DNA from: Chloroflexota bacterium
Lineage (GTDB): Bacteria; Chloroflexota; Anaerolineae; Aggregatilineales; Phototrophicaceae
NCBI GenBank assembly: GCA_028875185.1
Contig: JAPPFH010000023.1
Coordinates: 1 to 64,000 of the forward strand
Reading direction: 5' to 3'
DNA length: 64,000 nucleotides
Part shown: positions 1 to 9,918 of the stretch, one piece after another
How the letters are laid out: every line of letters begins with the position of its first letter
How positions within the stretch are numbered: the stretch's first letter is position 1
Notes under the pieces: generated by a model
The model's database searches: none
What the model saw: only the letters and a program-made list of their open reading frames with translations
Told to the model about the DNA's origin: nothing
Program-made: the position numbers and the translations under genes

Positions 1-47
1 TCCCTCCCTCATTTTGGGGGAGGGATTTAGGGTGGGGGAAATGAGGG
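1..47. repeat. G/C-tract intergenic repeat
   Basis: The first 47 bases are a run of C-tracts followed by G-tracts that can fold on themselves: a CCCTCCC arm faces a GGGGGAGGG arm, then a second G-rich stretch follows. Near-copies in either orientation occur at about 33738-33781 and 57127-57176, always between genes. It looks like a dispersed, hairpin-forming intergenic repeat. No function can be read from it. Confidence 0.5.
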
Positions 48-86
48 ATATATCAACACATTCACCACACCCCGCCGGCAGTGAGG

Positions 87-488
87 CTAGCCTTCCTTTT
101 CCTGCACCAAAGTGATGAAATTGCCGCAGGTATCATTGAAGACAGCCATGATGGCGGGACCGATGTCGGTCGGCGTCATGGTGAATTCGACGCCGCTTTC
201 GCTGAGTCGTTCGTATTCCGCTTGGATATCGCTGCTGTTGAACTGACCGCCTGAGATGCCTTGCTCGTAGAGCGCCTGCTGAAAGTCGCGTGATAGGTCG
301 TTGCTGCTGGGCTCGAGCAGCAGCTCGACGCCATGGGCGCCTTCGGGGGATACAAGCGTCAACCAGCGATCGCCGCCTGGATTGCCGAGTGGCATGTCTC
401 GCTTCAGCTCAAAGCCGAGTTTTTCGGTATAGAATTTCAGCGCGTTGTCTTGATCGTCGACGTATACGCTGGTAAGCGCGATGATCAT
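87..488 (-). CDS. VOC (glyoxalase/bleomycin-resistance) family protein
   Basis: A 133-residue single-domain protein of the vicinal oxygen chelate superfamily. It has the usual opening, MIIALTSVYVDDQDNALKFY, followed by the YTEKLGFEL segment, and ends with a typical GNFITLVQ strand. Such proteins form dimeric metal-binding barrels that act as glyoxalases, dioxygenases or resistance proteins; the substrate cannot be told here. The start at 488 is chosen because the reverse strand has AAAGGAA about 8 bases upstream and the fold begins exactly there. A longer reading frame to 563 adds 25 residues without family resemblance. It stands alone, divergent from the next gene. Confidence 0.8.
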   Translation of the reverse strand: MIIALTSVYVDDQDNALKFYTEKLGFELKRDMPLGNPGGDRWLTLVSPEGAHGVELLLEPSSNDLSRDFQQALYEQGISGGQFNSSDIQAEYERLSESGVEFTMTPTDIGPAIMAVFNDTCGNFITLVQEKEG

Positions 489-746
489 TTTATGGTTCCT
501 TTCATTCGTCCAGGTGGATAAGTGATCGCGGAATCGCGACCGCGTCTCGCTAGTTTGAAGCACGAATAGTGAGATGTCAAGCGCAGGGGCTGCGGCGTCC
601 GGCGCGTGACAGCCAGAAACACCGCCTGGCTCCGGCGCGGATATGGATTGTGATCACGCATTCGCCGCCGGGCGCATCCGCCAATATGGCGTCGGCTTAT
701 GCTATAATCCCCATGTTCCAGTTGACGAGATATGCGGGAAGACGCT

Positions 747-1271
747 ATGAAGCTAAATCAGAATGCGAAGAATATGCTGGCGGCGCTGGCGCTGGTTGGC
801 GCTATCATTGTGGCTGTGAATGCCTTTGTCCTGCCGGCGGGCGGGCGCGACATGTTTCCGCTGTCGCTCGGTCTGTTGGCGGTGGCGGTTCTGTTCTGGA
901 TTTGGATTCGCCGAGACGAAAATGCGGAGCGATCCGACGATGCGATCAAGGCGGCGCAAGAGGCCGCGGCCGAAGCCGAAGCATTGGCGAAACGACGGGA
1001 AGTGCGCCGCGATGTAAAGCCCACCGCCAGCATCATTCCCGACGACCTGACCCGGCTCAAGGGCATCGCGGCCGGCTATCAGCGGATATTGAACGACGCC
1101 GGCATACATACCTTTGCAGCGCTGGCGGAAACAACGGCGGACGAACTGCGGGCAATATTCAGCGCAGCCAGCCGCGCGGCGCCGGTCGGGCTGGAGACGC
1201 TGCCCAAGCAAGCGGAGCTGGCGGCGGCGGGCGACTGGGAAGGCTTGCAGGCATTCCAGGATGCGATGTAA
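747..1271 (+). CDS. membrane protein with C-terminal helix-hairpin-helix-like domain
   Basis: A 174-residue protein. Two hydrophobic segments (about residues 9-29 and 35-52) sit at the N terminus and are followed by a charged, alanine-rich coiled stretch. The C-terminal 80 residues contain 'DDLTRLKGIAAGYQRILNDA' and 'ELRAIFSAA', the pattern of the helix-hairpin-helix / DUF4332-like fold that often ends small bacterial membrane proteins. Start 747 is preferred over the in-frame ATG at 732 because GGGAAG lies 5 bases upstream of it. Substrate and partner are unknown; the fold suggests nucleic-acid or protein binding. Confidence 0.7.
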   Translation: MKLNQNAKNMLAALALVGAIIVAVNAFVLPAGGRDMFPLSLGLLAVAVLFWIWIRRDENAERSDDAIKAAQEAAAEAEALAKRREVRRDVKPTASIIPDDLTRLKGIAAGYQRILNDAGIHTFAALAETTADELRAIFSAASRAAPVGLETLPKQAELAAAGDWEGLQAFQDAM

Positions 1272-1740
1272 GGCTTGACTGGTGCTCGACGTTGGGCGTG
1301 CATTGCTGCCCCCATCCCCGGAGGTCTATGTCTACGTGACCCTGCCCCCTTGCCGTAGTGCAGTGTCTACGCGCACCCCACAAGGAGGGATGGGGAGTTT
1401 TCCTGCGTCTACGCGCCCCTTGTCTCGCCCTCCCGCCACTCCATACGCCAGCGGGCGTTTCAGCGCCACGCGTAGACACTGCGGGTCAAACGCCCCTACA
1501 GCGTCGTTTTGAAAACGACAATATGTCCCTCTGTGACCTCTGTGTTTCCTCATTTCCTCTGTGGTGAAGCTTTAGAAATCTGTTGCATGTCGTAGAGACA
1601 GCAATGCCAACCAGTAGCGGACAAGCCTTACACTTTGCGTCGTATTTGATGCTTGCATTTGCCAGCTTGCCACGTTCTTAGCCAATCGTATCAAGCTTGT
1701 CGCGCTCTCAAAAGCGCGCTAGGGAAGGCGAGTTCGCTAT
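1272..1740. other. repeat-rich intergenic region
   Basis: This gap of about 470 bases holds no convincing gene. It contains several copies of a GTCTACGCG / CGCGTAGAC motif in both orientations (about 1327, 1364, 1408, 1472), a perfect 8+8 palindrome at 1503-1519 and an ACCACAGAGG-type repeat at 1527-1570. The short reading frames crossing it follow the repeats and have no recognisable protein features. It may be the remains of a small non-autonomous mobile element. Confidence 0.5.
1527..1570 (-). repeat. ACCACAGAGG-type dispersed repeat, copy 1
   Basis: Read on the minus strand, this 44-base segment begins GCTTCACCACAGAGG and runs through an AGGAAACACAGAGG block to an ACAGAGGG end. A very similar 45-base segment lies on the plus strand at 33560-33604 between nadE and a PPOX gene. 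Both copies are intergenic. They differ by a few substitutions and a one-base length change in the middle. Confidence 0.6.
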
Positions 1741-4700
1741 GTGCATACTTCTTTTGCCCCACTAAATTGGAACCACTCAGTACTGCGATTCCGGGGCGCC
1801 GATTCGGCGAGACCGCCCCGAGACCCGGTCGCGCCGTTGGCGAAAGCAAGTACACTATACCCTGTATCCTCGGCGAAGTTATCGGTCCGAAAAGTGCCAC
1901 CTGTCGCGCATATTATCCGGCGTCGCCGCAATCGCAAACGCCGCCGCCGCAGTGAATCCACACGTTCAGCCTTTTGGACATCGTCCCTCGTCGGCATTCC
2001 GCTCGCCCTCGCGCTCAGCCCTCTGCTCGCGGTGCTGGTCTTGTCTATCTGGCTCTACACTTCGGCCGCGAGTCAAATGCCGACGCCGCAAGCGACGATC
2101 ACCCTTAATCGAGAACGGGGTGAAACACGCTTTTATGACGAGAGTGGCGCCGGGCTGCTCTTTGCCATCGACGACCCGCTGGGCGAGAATCGCCGCTGGC
2201 TGAAGCTGGGAGACTTGCCGCCGCATCTCATTAGCGCCGCCTTAATGGCTGAGGATCTTGACTTGTCGTCAGGCGCCGATGCCTTCGAACCGGCTCATGC
2301 TCTGCTGCAAGTCTGGCGTTACATTATTGGTCTGCCCCTGATGCCGGAGCGCGGGATCAGCGCGGCGCTCGCGCGCGATACGTTCTTGCCCTTGGCGCTC
2401 GTGAGCGGGCTGGATGCGAGCCTGCTCGAGATCGTCCTGGGCGCCGAGGCCAAGCGCAATTATGCGCCGGAGGAGCTGCTCGAGTGGCGGCTGAACAGCG
2501 GATATTACGGTCAGGTCGCGTTCGGGATAGAGGCGGCTGCGCAGGTCTATTTGGGCAAGCCGGCGGCGCGCCTCTCCCTGGCTGAGTCGGCTCTGCTCGC
2601 TGCTCTCGTCAATGCGCCGGCGCTGAACCCGATTGAGGCGCCCATGACGGCGCGCGAACGGGGCGCGGACTTACTGTTTCGAATGCTCGACGCCAAGCTG
2701 ATTAATCAGGCGCAATTCGATGCGGCGTCTAGCGCGGAAGTCGAAATCCGCAAGGCTGGAGCGCGACAGGCGGCCATCAGCCCGGCATTTATTGATTACG
2801 CGCGGAAGCAGGCGGAAGCTATTCTGCGAGGGCGCGGCTACGACGGCGCTAGACTGATGGCGCGCGGCGCTTTGCGCATAGTCACCTCGCTCGACCTGGC
2901 GCTGCAGCTGCAAGCGGATTGCCTCCTGCGCGCGCATTTGGAACATGCGCGCCCCGTCACCGCCTTGGATGGATCCCCTTGCGCGGCGGATACGGCGCTC
3001 TCGGCCGCGCCGACAGACACGGGCGCGCTCCCCGATTCGGGCGCTTTGGCGCTTATTGAGGTCAGCAGCGGCAAGATTCTCGCCATGGCTGGAGATGCGC
3101 TGGCGATTAGCCATCAGCCAGCCGTCGCGCTGCACCCATTTGTTTACATGGAGGCTTTTCTGCGGCGCGAATTTACGCCGGCTTCGATGGTCTACGACCT
3201 GCCGCATTCGTTCCCGGGCCGGTCTGACGAGCTGATTTATACGCCGGCAAATCCCGACGGCTTCTATCGCGGTGCGCTAAATCTGCGCGATGCGATGGCG
3301 GGCGGATTGCTGCCGCCAGCGGCGCAGGTGGCGAACACAGTAGGCATAGACGCCGTGATACGGACGGCGCAGGCGCTAGGCTTTAATAGCCTGGACGCGA
3401 GCAAGAGCGGTCTCGATCTGCTGGAGCGGGGCGGCGCCGTCTCAGTCATAGATGCCGCCTATGCCTATAGCGTCTTGGCATCCATGGGCGTGATGCGCGG
3501 TTTGCCGGTGGCGCCGATTGAAGACGGATTTCGCGGTCGCGATCCAGTCGCAATACTGAAAATAGAAGATGCCGATGGGCGCGCGCTCTGGTCCTACGGC
3601 GAAGGACGGCGAGAGCATGCGTCCGTCATTATCGAGCCGAGCGCGGCATACATGGTGAATGACATTCTGGCGGACGCTGATGCGCGTAGCGCGAGCCTAT
3701 CGGGCGAAGCGTCCAGCTTGAGCTCGACCCGCCTGGCTGCGCTTGTCGCCGGCTTGAGCGCCGACAAACGCGAAAGCTGGGCAATCGGCTATACGCCCGA
3801 TCTGGCGCTGGCGGTACACTCGTCTCGCATAGACGGAGCGACGCAAAGCCGCCACAATGACGAGCGCGCTGGCGCGGCGCCGGTCTGGCGAGCGCTGATG
3901 GACTTCACGCGCGAGAATCGTCAATTGCCCGCGCGCGCGTGGGACATGCCCGCCGATATAGAGGAGTTCTTGGTTTGCGAAATCTCGGGGCTGCTGCCGG
4001 CCACGACATCGCACTGCCCGACGCGGCGCGAATTGGTGCCCGCCGGCACACAATTGGGGCGCGATCATTACTGGCGGACCTTCGAAATCGATCGCGCGAA
4101 TGACCAACTGGCGACCGTGAATACGCCGGACGCGCGGCGCCAGTCGCTGGCTTACTTCGTTCCGCCGGATGACATTAGGGAGTGGTGGACGGACAACGAC
4201 AAACCCTTGCCACCGAGCAGCTACAGCACCGACAGCGGCGCGCCGAGCGCGCGACCTGTGCGCCTCACATCACCGGCCGATTTCGCATATGCCGGCTCGA
4301 TCGTTTCGGTCACCGCCGATATCAATAGAGCGGGCGCGGCAAGTTGGCAATTGGAGTATGGCGCCGAAGTAAATCCCGACCAGTGGTTCAGCATTGGCGA
4401 TCGCCAGCCCATAGACGAAAGCGGCTCGATTGCCGCGACTTGGCGGACGGCGCTGTTTAGCGGCATTTATACATTGCGCCTGTCGGTCACTTTCGACGAT
4501 GGCAGCATCGAGACCGATACGCGACTGTTGACATTTGACAACAGTCCGCCGGCGGTGACGCTGCGGACCGCCGCCGGGGCGAATGCGATTCGGTATCCAT
4601 CTCAGCGCCTCCTGTCCCTGCAGGCTGACGTCAGCGATAACCTGACAATAGAGCGCGTGGAGTTTTTGCGCGACGGAAAGCTCTTGGGCGAAGATCGCGA

Positions 4701-4824
4701 TTGGCCCTATGGATATCAATATGAAGTGGATGGCGTCGGCGAGCTTGTGTTTACCGCGCTCGCCTACGATCAAGTAGGGAATCGGGCGCTGTCCGAGCTA
4801 AGGGTCTCCGTTACTGAAGGCTAG
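1741..4824 (+). CDS. class A penicillin-binding protein homologue, catalytically degenerate
   Basis: From the N terminus: a basic region with one membrane helix (about residues 82-103), a GT51 peptidoglycan glycosyltransferase-like domain (about 130-310), a transpeptidase-like domain (about 435-720) and Ig-like modules at the C terminus (about 840-1027). The GT51 part keeps E171-D172 and the GIEAAAQVYLGKPA core, but the STITQQ motif is gone. In the transpeptidase part SxxK has become V462-A-L-H465, SxN has become G522-L-L and KTG has become L672-S-A, so acylation is not expected. It is probably a cell-wall scaffold or regulator. The frame opens with a GTG at 1741; a GTG at 1894, just before the basic stretch, is an equally credible start because 1741-1890 looks non-coding. 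Confidence 0.8.
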   Translation: MHTSFAPLNWNHSVLRFRGADSARPPRDPVAPLAKASTLYPVSSAKLSVRKVPPVAHIIRRRRNRKRRRRSESTRSAFWTSSLVGIPLALALSPLLAVLVLSIWLYTSAASQMPTPQATITLNRERGETRFYDESGAGLLFAIDDPLGENRRWLKLGDLPPHLISAALMAEDLDLSSGADAFEPAHALLQVWRYIIGLPLMPERGISAALARDTFLPLALVSGLDASLLEIVLGAEAKRNYAPEELLEWRLNSGYYGQVAFGIEAAAQVYLGKPAARLSLAESALLAALVNAPALNPIEAPMTARERGADLLFRMLDAKLINQAQFDAASSAEVEIRKAGARQAAISPAFIDYARKQAEAILRGRGYDGARLMARGALRIVTSLDLALQLQADCLLRAHLEHARPVTALDGSPCAADTALSAAPTDTGALPDSGALALIEVSSGKILAMAGDALAISHQPAVALHPFVYMEAFLRREFTPASMVYDLPHSFPGRSDELIYTPANPDGFYRGALNLRDAMAGGLLPPAAQVANTVGIDAVIRTAQALGFNSLDASKSGLDLLERGGAVSVIDAAYAYSVLASMGVMRGLPVAPIEDGFRGRDPVAILKIEDADGRALWSYGEGRREHASVIIEPSAAYMVNDILADADARSASLSGEASSLSSTRLAALVAGLSADKRESWAIGYTPDLALAVHSSRIDGATQSRHNDERAGAAPVWRALMDFTRENRQLPARAWDMPADIEEFLVCEISGLLPATTSHCPTRRELVPAGTQLGRDHYWRTFEIDRANDQLATVNTPDARRQSLAYFVPPDDIREWWTDNDKPLPPSSYSTDSGAPSARPVRLTSPADFAYAGSIVSVTADINRAGAASWQLEYGAEVNPDQWFSIGDRQPIDESGSIAATWRTALFSGIYTLRLSVTFDDGSIETDTRLLTFDNSPPAVTLRTAAGANAIRYPSQRLLSLQADVSDNLTIERVEFLRDGKLLGEDRDWPYGYQYEVDGVGELVFTALAYDQVGNRALSELRVSVTEG

Positions 4825-4990
4825 CCTTTCTGCGTTCCCGAGCCTAAGTCCAAGGCTAGAGCGCCCCTGGCAGGTGATAATCGGCCTGCCCTAGCGCGGC
4901 TGGCTGTGCCGCAACGCGCGAACACCCGGATCCGAAACATAAGAATTTCGTTTTAATTTTGGCAATCTCCTTGAATCTCTGCCAGCTATA

Positions 4991-5019
4991 TTGACTGCCA
5001 GACTGCAATATGATAAGTT
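4991..5019 (+). promoter_or_regulatory. groES-groEL promoter (sigma-70 type)
   Basis: TTGACT at 4991-4996 and TAAGTT at 5014-5019 are 17 bases apart. A TG two bases upstream of the -10 gives an extended -10. Initiation would fall near 5026, just before the CIRCE element, which is the usual arrangement for HrcA-controlled promoters. Confidence 0.6.
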
Positions 5020-5031
5020 ATGGCTTAGTTT

Positions 5032-5058
5032 CTGGCACTCATGATTACCGAGTGCCAG
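5032..5058 (+). promoter_or_regulatory. CIRCE operator (HrcA binding site)
   Basis: Perfect 9-base inverted repeat CTGGCACTC / GAGTGCCAG separated by exactly 9 bases. It matches the CIRCE consensus TTAGCACTC-N9-GAGTGCTAA except at two outer positions, and the changes compensate each other. It lies in the predicted 5' leader of groES, so the groESL operon is expected to be repressed by HrcA and induced by heat. No hrcA gene is in the window. Confidence 0.95.
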
Positions 5059-5117
5059 ATTCGGAGCATTAAGAGTCTGTATTAACGCAGGTAAGCATAG
5101 TCAAGAAGGAGTAAACA

Positions 5118-7135
<2,018 letters not shown>

Positions 7136-7168
7136 GCTGGCTCCAAGCCATGCTAATTGAAGCATTCG

Positions 7169-7197
7169 GAGGACTGTCGCAGGGCAGTCCTCTTTTT
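7169..7197 (+). terminator. rho-independent terminator of groES-groEL
   Basis: Stem GAGGACTG / CAGTCCTC (8 perfect pairs) with an 8-base loop is followed directly by five T residues. It lies 34 bases after the groEL stop. Confidence 0.9.
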
Positions 7198-7263
7198 GTG
7201 TTCACTGAGAAGTTGTGCTACGATGCTGATATGGATTGACGGGGGCAGCCTGGGAGAGAAGCC

Positions 7264-7551
7264 ATGGAGATGCGCGCCGAATTGTATGATATTCGTTTTC
7301 AACGCTTGGAAAAGTTGACCAGTTCGATGGTAGAAAGCCAAGCTTCGATGGTGCAGATCTTGCAATCGCAGTCAGAACAACTGGAGACGATGAATAAACG
7401 CCTCAACAGAGTTGAGGAGCGCCTTAACAGAGTTGAGGAGCGCCTCGACGGGGTTGAGGAGCGCCTCGGCAGATTGGAAGCGAAAGTGGACACACTCGCC
7501 GACGATGTTGCCTTTATAAGGAATTATCTCGAAACCAAGGGGATGGGCTAG
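7264..7551 (+). CDS. small coiled-coil protein with 21-base tandem repeats
   Basis: A 95-residue, almost entirely helical protein. Residues 40-70 are built from a heptad repeat (NRVEERL / DGVEERL / GRLEAKV) encoded by tandem 21-base DNA units of the form CGCCT(C/T)..GAGG(A)G. A GGGAGAGAAG ribosome site precedes ATG 7264. No enzymatic domain is visible; the sequence suggests a parallel coiled coil used for oligomerisation. The copy number of such units often varies between strains. Function is unknown. It lies between the groEL terminator and the convergent DUF6056-like gene. Confidence 0.7.
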   Translation: MEMRAELYDIRFQRLEKLTSSMVESQASMVQILQSQSEQLETMNKRLNRVEERLNRVEERLDGVEERLGRLEAKVDTLADDVAFIRNYLETKGMG

Positions 7552-7631
7552 CGCCTGAACCTGAAGCGGAGACTTACCGTAGGGCAGTCCTTTTGATTGG
7601 CGGATCAATCCCGCGAGGTCGGCAAAGCTCC

Positions 7632-9470
7632 TCAGACGTCTTCAACCACGATGGAATCTATATCATAGTACTGTAGCGGACATCTGAACTTGTGCAATCT
7701 GTCGATATCGACGTAGTACTCCAAATCAAACGTTAGCGGCGCGACCGAAATGATTCTTTTCCCTCGTTCGCGCTCGGCAATGATATGTTGTTCGCGTACG
7801 CTCCACTCAATTGCGTACTGCTGAAAGGATGGTATCAAGCGACTGTTATCGAGGAAGACATTTGCGCTGAGGACTATAAGCGCGAAAAGCGAACCAAGTC
7901 TTAGTCCTGTCGATCTGGCGGTGGCATTGCGCGAGCTTCCGCCAAGGCGGGATATCGTGTCCCCAAGCACAAAGGCATATATCAGACCAGATAGCATGAA
8001 GACATAGGGCACGAAAGAAAGAGTGCGCGGATAGACCCGTCCGCCGACAAAATAGCTGAAAAACATGATCATAATGGACGCGAGGACAGCAAAACCAAAC
8101 GGAGCGAGGATTGCGCGCCAGGCCCGCCGCGCACCGGGGCTAGGCAGCGAATATGACAATTGCCACGTCAGCGAAATCAAAAGCGCCAACAGAGTCAGGT
8201 AGAAATAGGTTGAGACGCGCCAATGCACTCCTTTGCTCAGTATCAGCGAGGTCGTTATCAATAAAGCCAGCAAGCACAGCGCTCCCATACGGGTTGAGCC
8301 GCCCCGATGTCTTGCCAGAAACTGGCTGGCGCGATCGCGCGCAATAGCAAGCCAAGCCATGCTGATGATAAGCCCGAGATTTACCAACAGTACCACCGAA
8401 TAGCCAAGGCTGTAGCGCCCCAGCACTCGCGGATCGTCGCTCATTTGTCCCAGCAGAAGCAGCAAACAGAGCAATTGATTAGCGAAGGCAAATAGTAGTG
8501 GTCCACGAGCCAGACCGACGCTAGGCCTAAGCGACTGCTCTTTCGTTGCCGGTCTTTGCCAGCCCAGCGACAGAACCAAGCCCAAGCCCACCCCAGCGAC
8601 GAAACCCATTATCAGCTCTGTATCCCGAAAATAGAAGAATGCTGTCTCCAGCGTCATGATTGCCAGCGCGAAGATATCCCGATTCTGCCGCGCCGCGTCC
8701 CTATCAAACACAGTCCAGCGCATCCCTAGGCCGGGCGCTGTCAATATGACGATCAGACCGGCTATCGTTGCCAGCAAGCCTACCGCGAGGAACAGGCGGC
8801 GATTCTGAATGGTGGCGCGGTCCGTCAAGAATTCGCTGGCAAGGCATGCGACGCCGACGCATATTAGTTGGAATAGAGCGAATGTCTCCGCCAGGCCGGC
8901 GTTAAAGAAGCAGAGCGCCCCGCCCGCGGCCAGCAGCAAGAGCGCGCTTCGCCTCGCTAGGTCTCGCTGTCTGCAAAGCATTATCAGCAGGGCAAAGTAA
9001 GCGGTAATGCCGGCGATGGGCAAGGTATGTCGAATGGACGCGGCGTATAGGTAGAGCGACTGTGGTGAAAAAAACGCGTTGATGACAAAGGTCATGATGG
9101 TGGCGGCAACGGTGACTGCGGTCAAGCGAGGATAGTGATTGAGCCCGGCCAAGGCAAACGCTTGAAAGAGCAATGCGGATAACGCAACTAGCCAGAGCGC
9201 TACAATTAGGGCTGGAACCACTGCCGGTGCGGTTGTGCCCAGGGGAGCCAGCAGTCCATGAACCAAATAATACGTGAAGCTGCCATTCCACGTGTTGCGC
9301 CAATGAGCCATACCCTGCAAGATTCCCAGTTCCCGCGCCACATCTATATGGCAGTAATCGTCCGCCATCATCCGGGAGTGGCTGCCCAGAAAGGCGAATA
9401 GCAGCAAGGGCGCCAAGGACAGCAGCAGGACAATTCGGGCGAGGCGTGAACTTAGCAAACTCGCTGGCAT
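7632..9470 (-). CDS. DUF6056-like polytopic membrane protein, copy A
   Basis: A 612-residue integral membrane protein with about a dozen hydrophobic segments. A conserved 'MMADDYCHIDVA' motif follows the first helix and the C terminus is 'QYYDIDSIVVEDV'. This layout resembles DUF6056 / glycosyltransferase-like membrane proteins with a large acidic periplasmic motif (DDY), so a lipid-linked sugar transferase role is possible but unproven. The start is set at ATG 9470: everything upstream in this frame is an out-of-frame reading of the clpC fragment that lies there. Copy B (9919-11742) has the same architecture, with the same SDDYC/ADDYC and QYxDID signatures, but clearly diverged sequence. Confidence 0.75.
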   Translation of the reverse strand: MPASLLSSRLARIVLLLSLAPLLLFAFLGSHSRMMADDYCHIDVARELGILQGMAHWRNTWNGSFTYYLVHGLLAPLGTTAPAVVPALIVALWLVALSALLFQAFALAGLNHYPRLTAVTVAATIMTFVINAFFSPQSLYLYAASIRHTLPIAGITAYFALLIMLCRQRDLARRSALLLLAAGGALCFFNAGLAETFALFQLICVGVACLASEFLTDRATIQNRRLFLAVGLLATIAGLIVILTAPGLGMRWTVFDRDAARQNRDIFALAIMTLETAFFYFRDTELIMGFVAGVGLGLVLSLGWQRPATKEQSLRPSVGLARGPLLFAFANQLLCLLLLLGQMSDDPRVLGRYSLGYSVVLLVNLGLIISMAWLAIARDRASQFLARHRGGSTRMGALCLLALLITTSLILSKGVHWRVSTYFYLTLLALLISLTWQLSYSLPSPGARRAWRAILAPFGFAVLASIMIMFFSYFVGGRVYPRTLSFVPYVFMLSGLIYAFVLGDTISRLGGSSRNATARSTGLRLGSLFALIVLSANVFLDNSRLIPSFQQYAIEWSVREQHIIAERERGKRIISVAPLTFDLEYYVDIDRLHKFRCPLQYYDIDSIVVEDV

Positions 9471-9543
9471 GGGAATAATCGCGGCGAATGGATTGCCAGG
9501 CAGCAACCCGAATCTGCCGCGCAATTGCCTGTTAGACCCGCGC

Positions 9544-9915
9544 CTAAAGTTCGCCGGCGACATCTTCGTCTTCCTCGACCGTGACCATGGTGAGCCCGCC
9601 ATCGTCGTCCATGTCGATGCGAACGACGCTGGCCAAGCCAAACTCACCCGAGAGGATGCCATCGGACAGGCGATCCTCGACTTCGTCTGGGATCAAGCGG
9701 CGCAGGGGGTGCGCGCCAAATTCCGGATTGTAGCCGTTCTCCGCCAGCCATTCGACGACGCCATCGGCCGCTTCCAACGTGATGGCGTGTTCGAGTAGGC
9801 GTTCGCGCACCTTGTTCAATTCGAGATCAACGATCAGTTTGATTTCATCGCGGTTTCGCAAGCGGAAGCGGCGCTCGGCGCGGACTAAGAAAACCGGCAC
9901 TATACACGCAACCAT
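9544..9915 (-). pseudogene. duplicated 3' end of clpC (remnant)
   Basis: From about residue 22 the frame reads as the last ~100 residues of ClpC, with segments such as [20 protein letters not shown] and 'GLTMVTVEE'. It closely matches the C terminus of the intact ClpC at 11760-14258; the DNA appears about 90 percent identical over about 320 bases by eye. The similarity even runs past the end: both copies share the CCCGCGCCT sequence around the stop. The first 20 residues are unrelated. No ATPase core remains, so this is a stub. It lies between the two DUF6056-like genes and marks a segmental duplication or an insertion at the clpC 3' end. Confidence 0.85.
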
Positions 9916-9918
9916 TAG

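Noticed and set aside
569..1339. 256-residue frame overlapping the HHH membrane protein
   Set aside because: It has low-complexity Arg/Gly composition, no family likeness, and overlaps a better frame with a ribosome site.
1741..1893. First ~51 codons of the PBP-like gene as part of the protein
   Set aside because: Not rejected outright, but the segment looks like a leader; GTG 1894 may be the real start.
7575..7597. Second terminator-like segment similar to that of groEL
   Set aside because: It repeats only about 12 bases of the 3' arm; there is no matching 5' arm.
9471..9662. N-terminal extension of the DUF6056-like protein ending at 7632
   Set aside because: This stretch is the duplicated clpC tail read in a wrong frame; the family similarity starts at ATG 9470.
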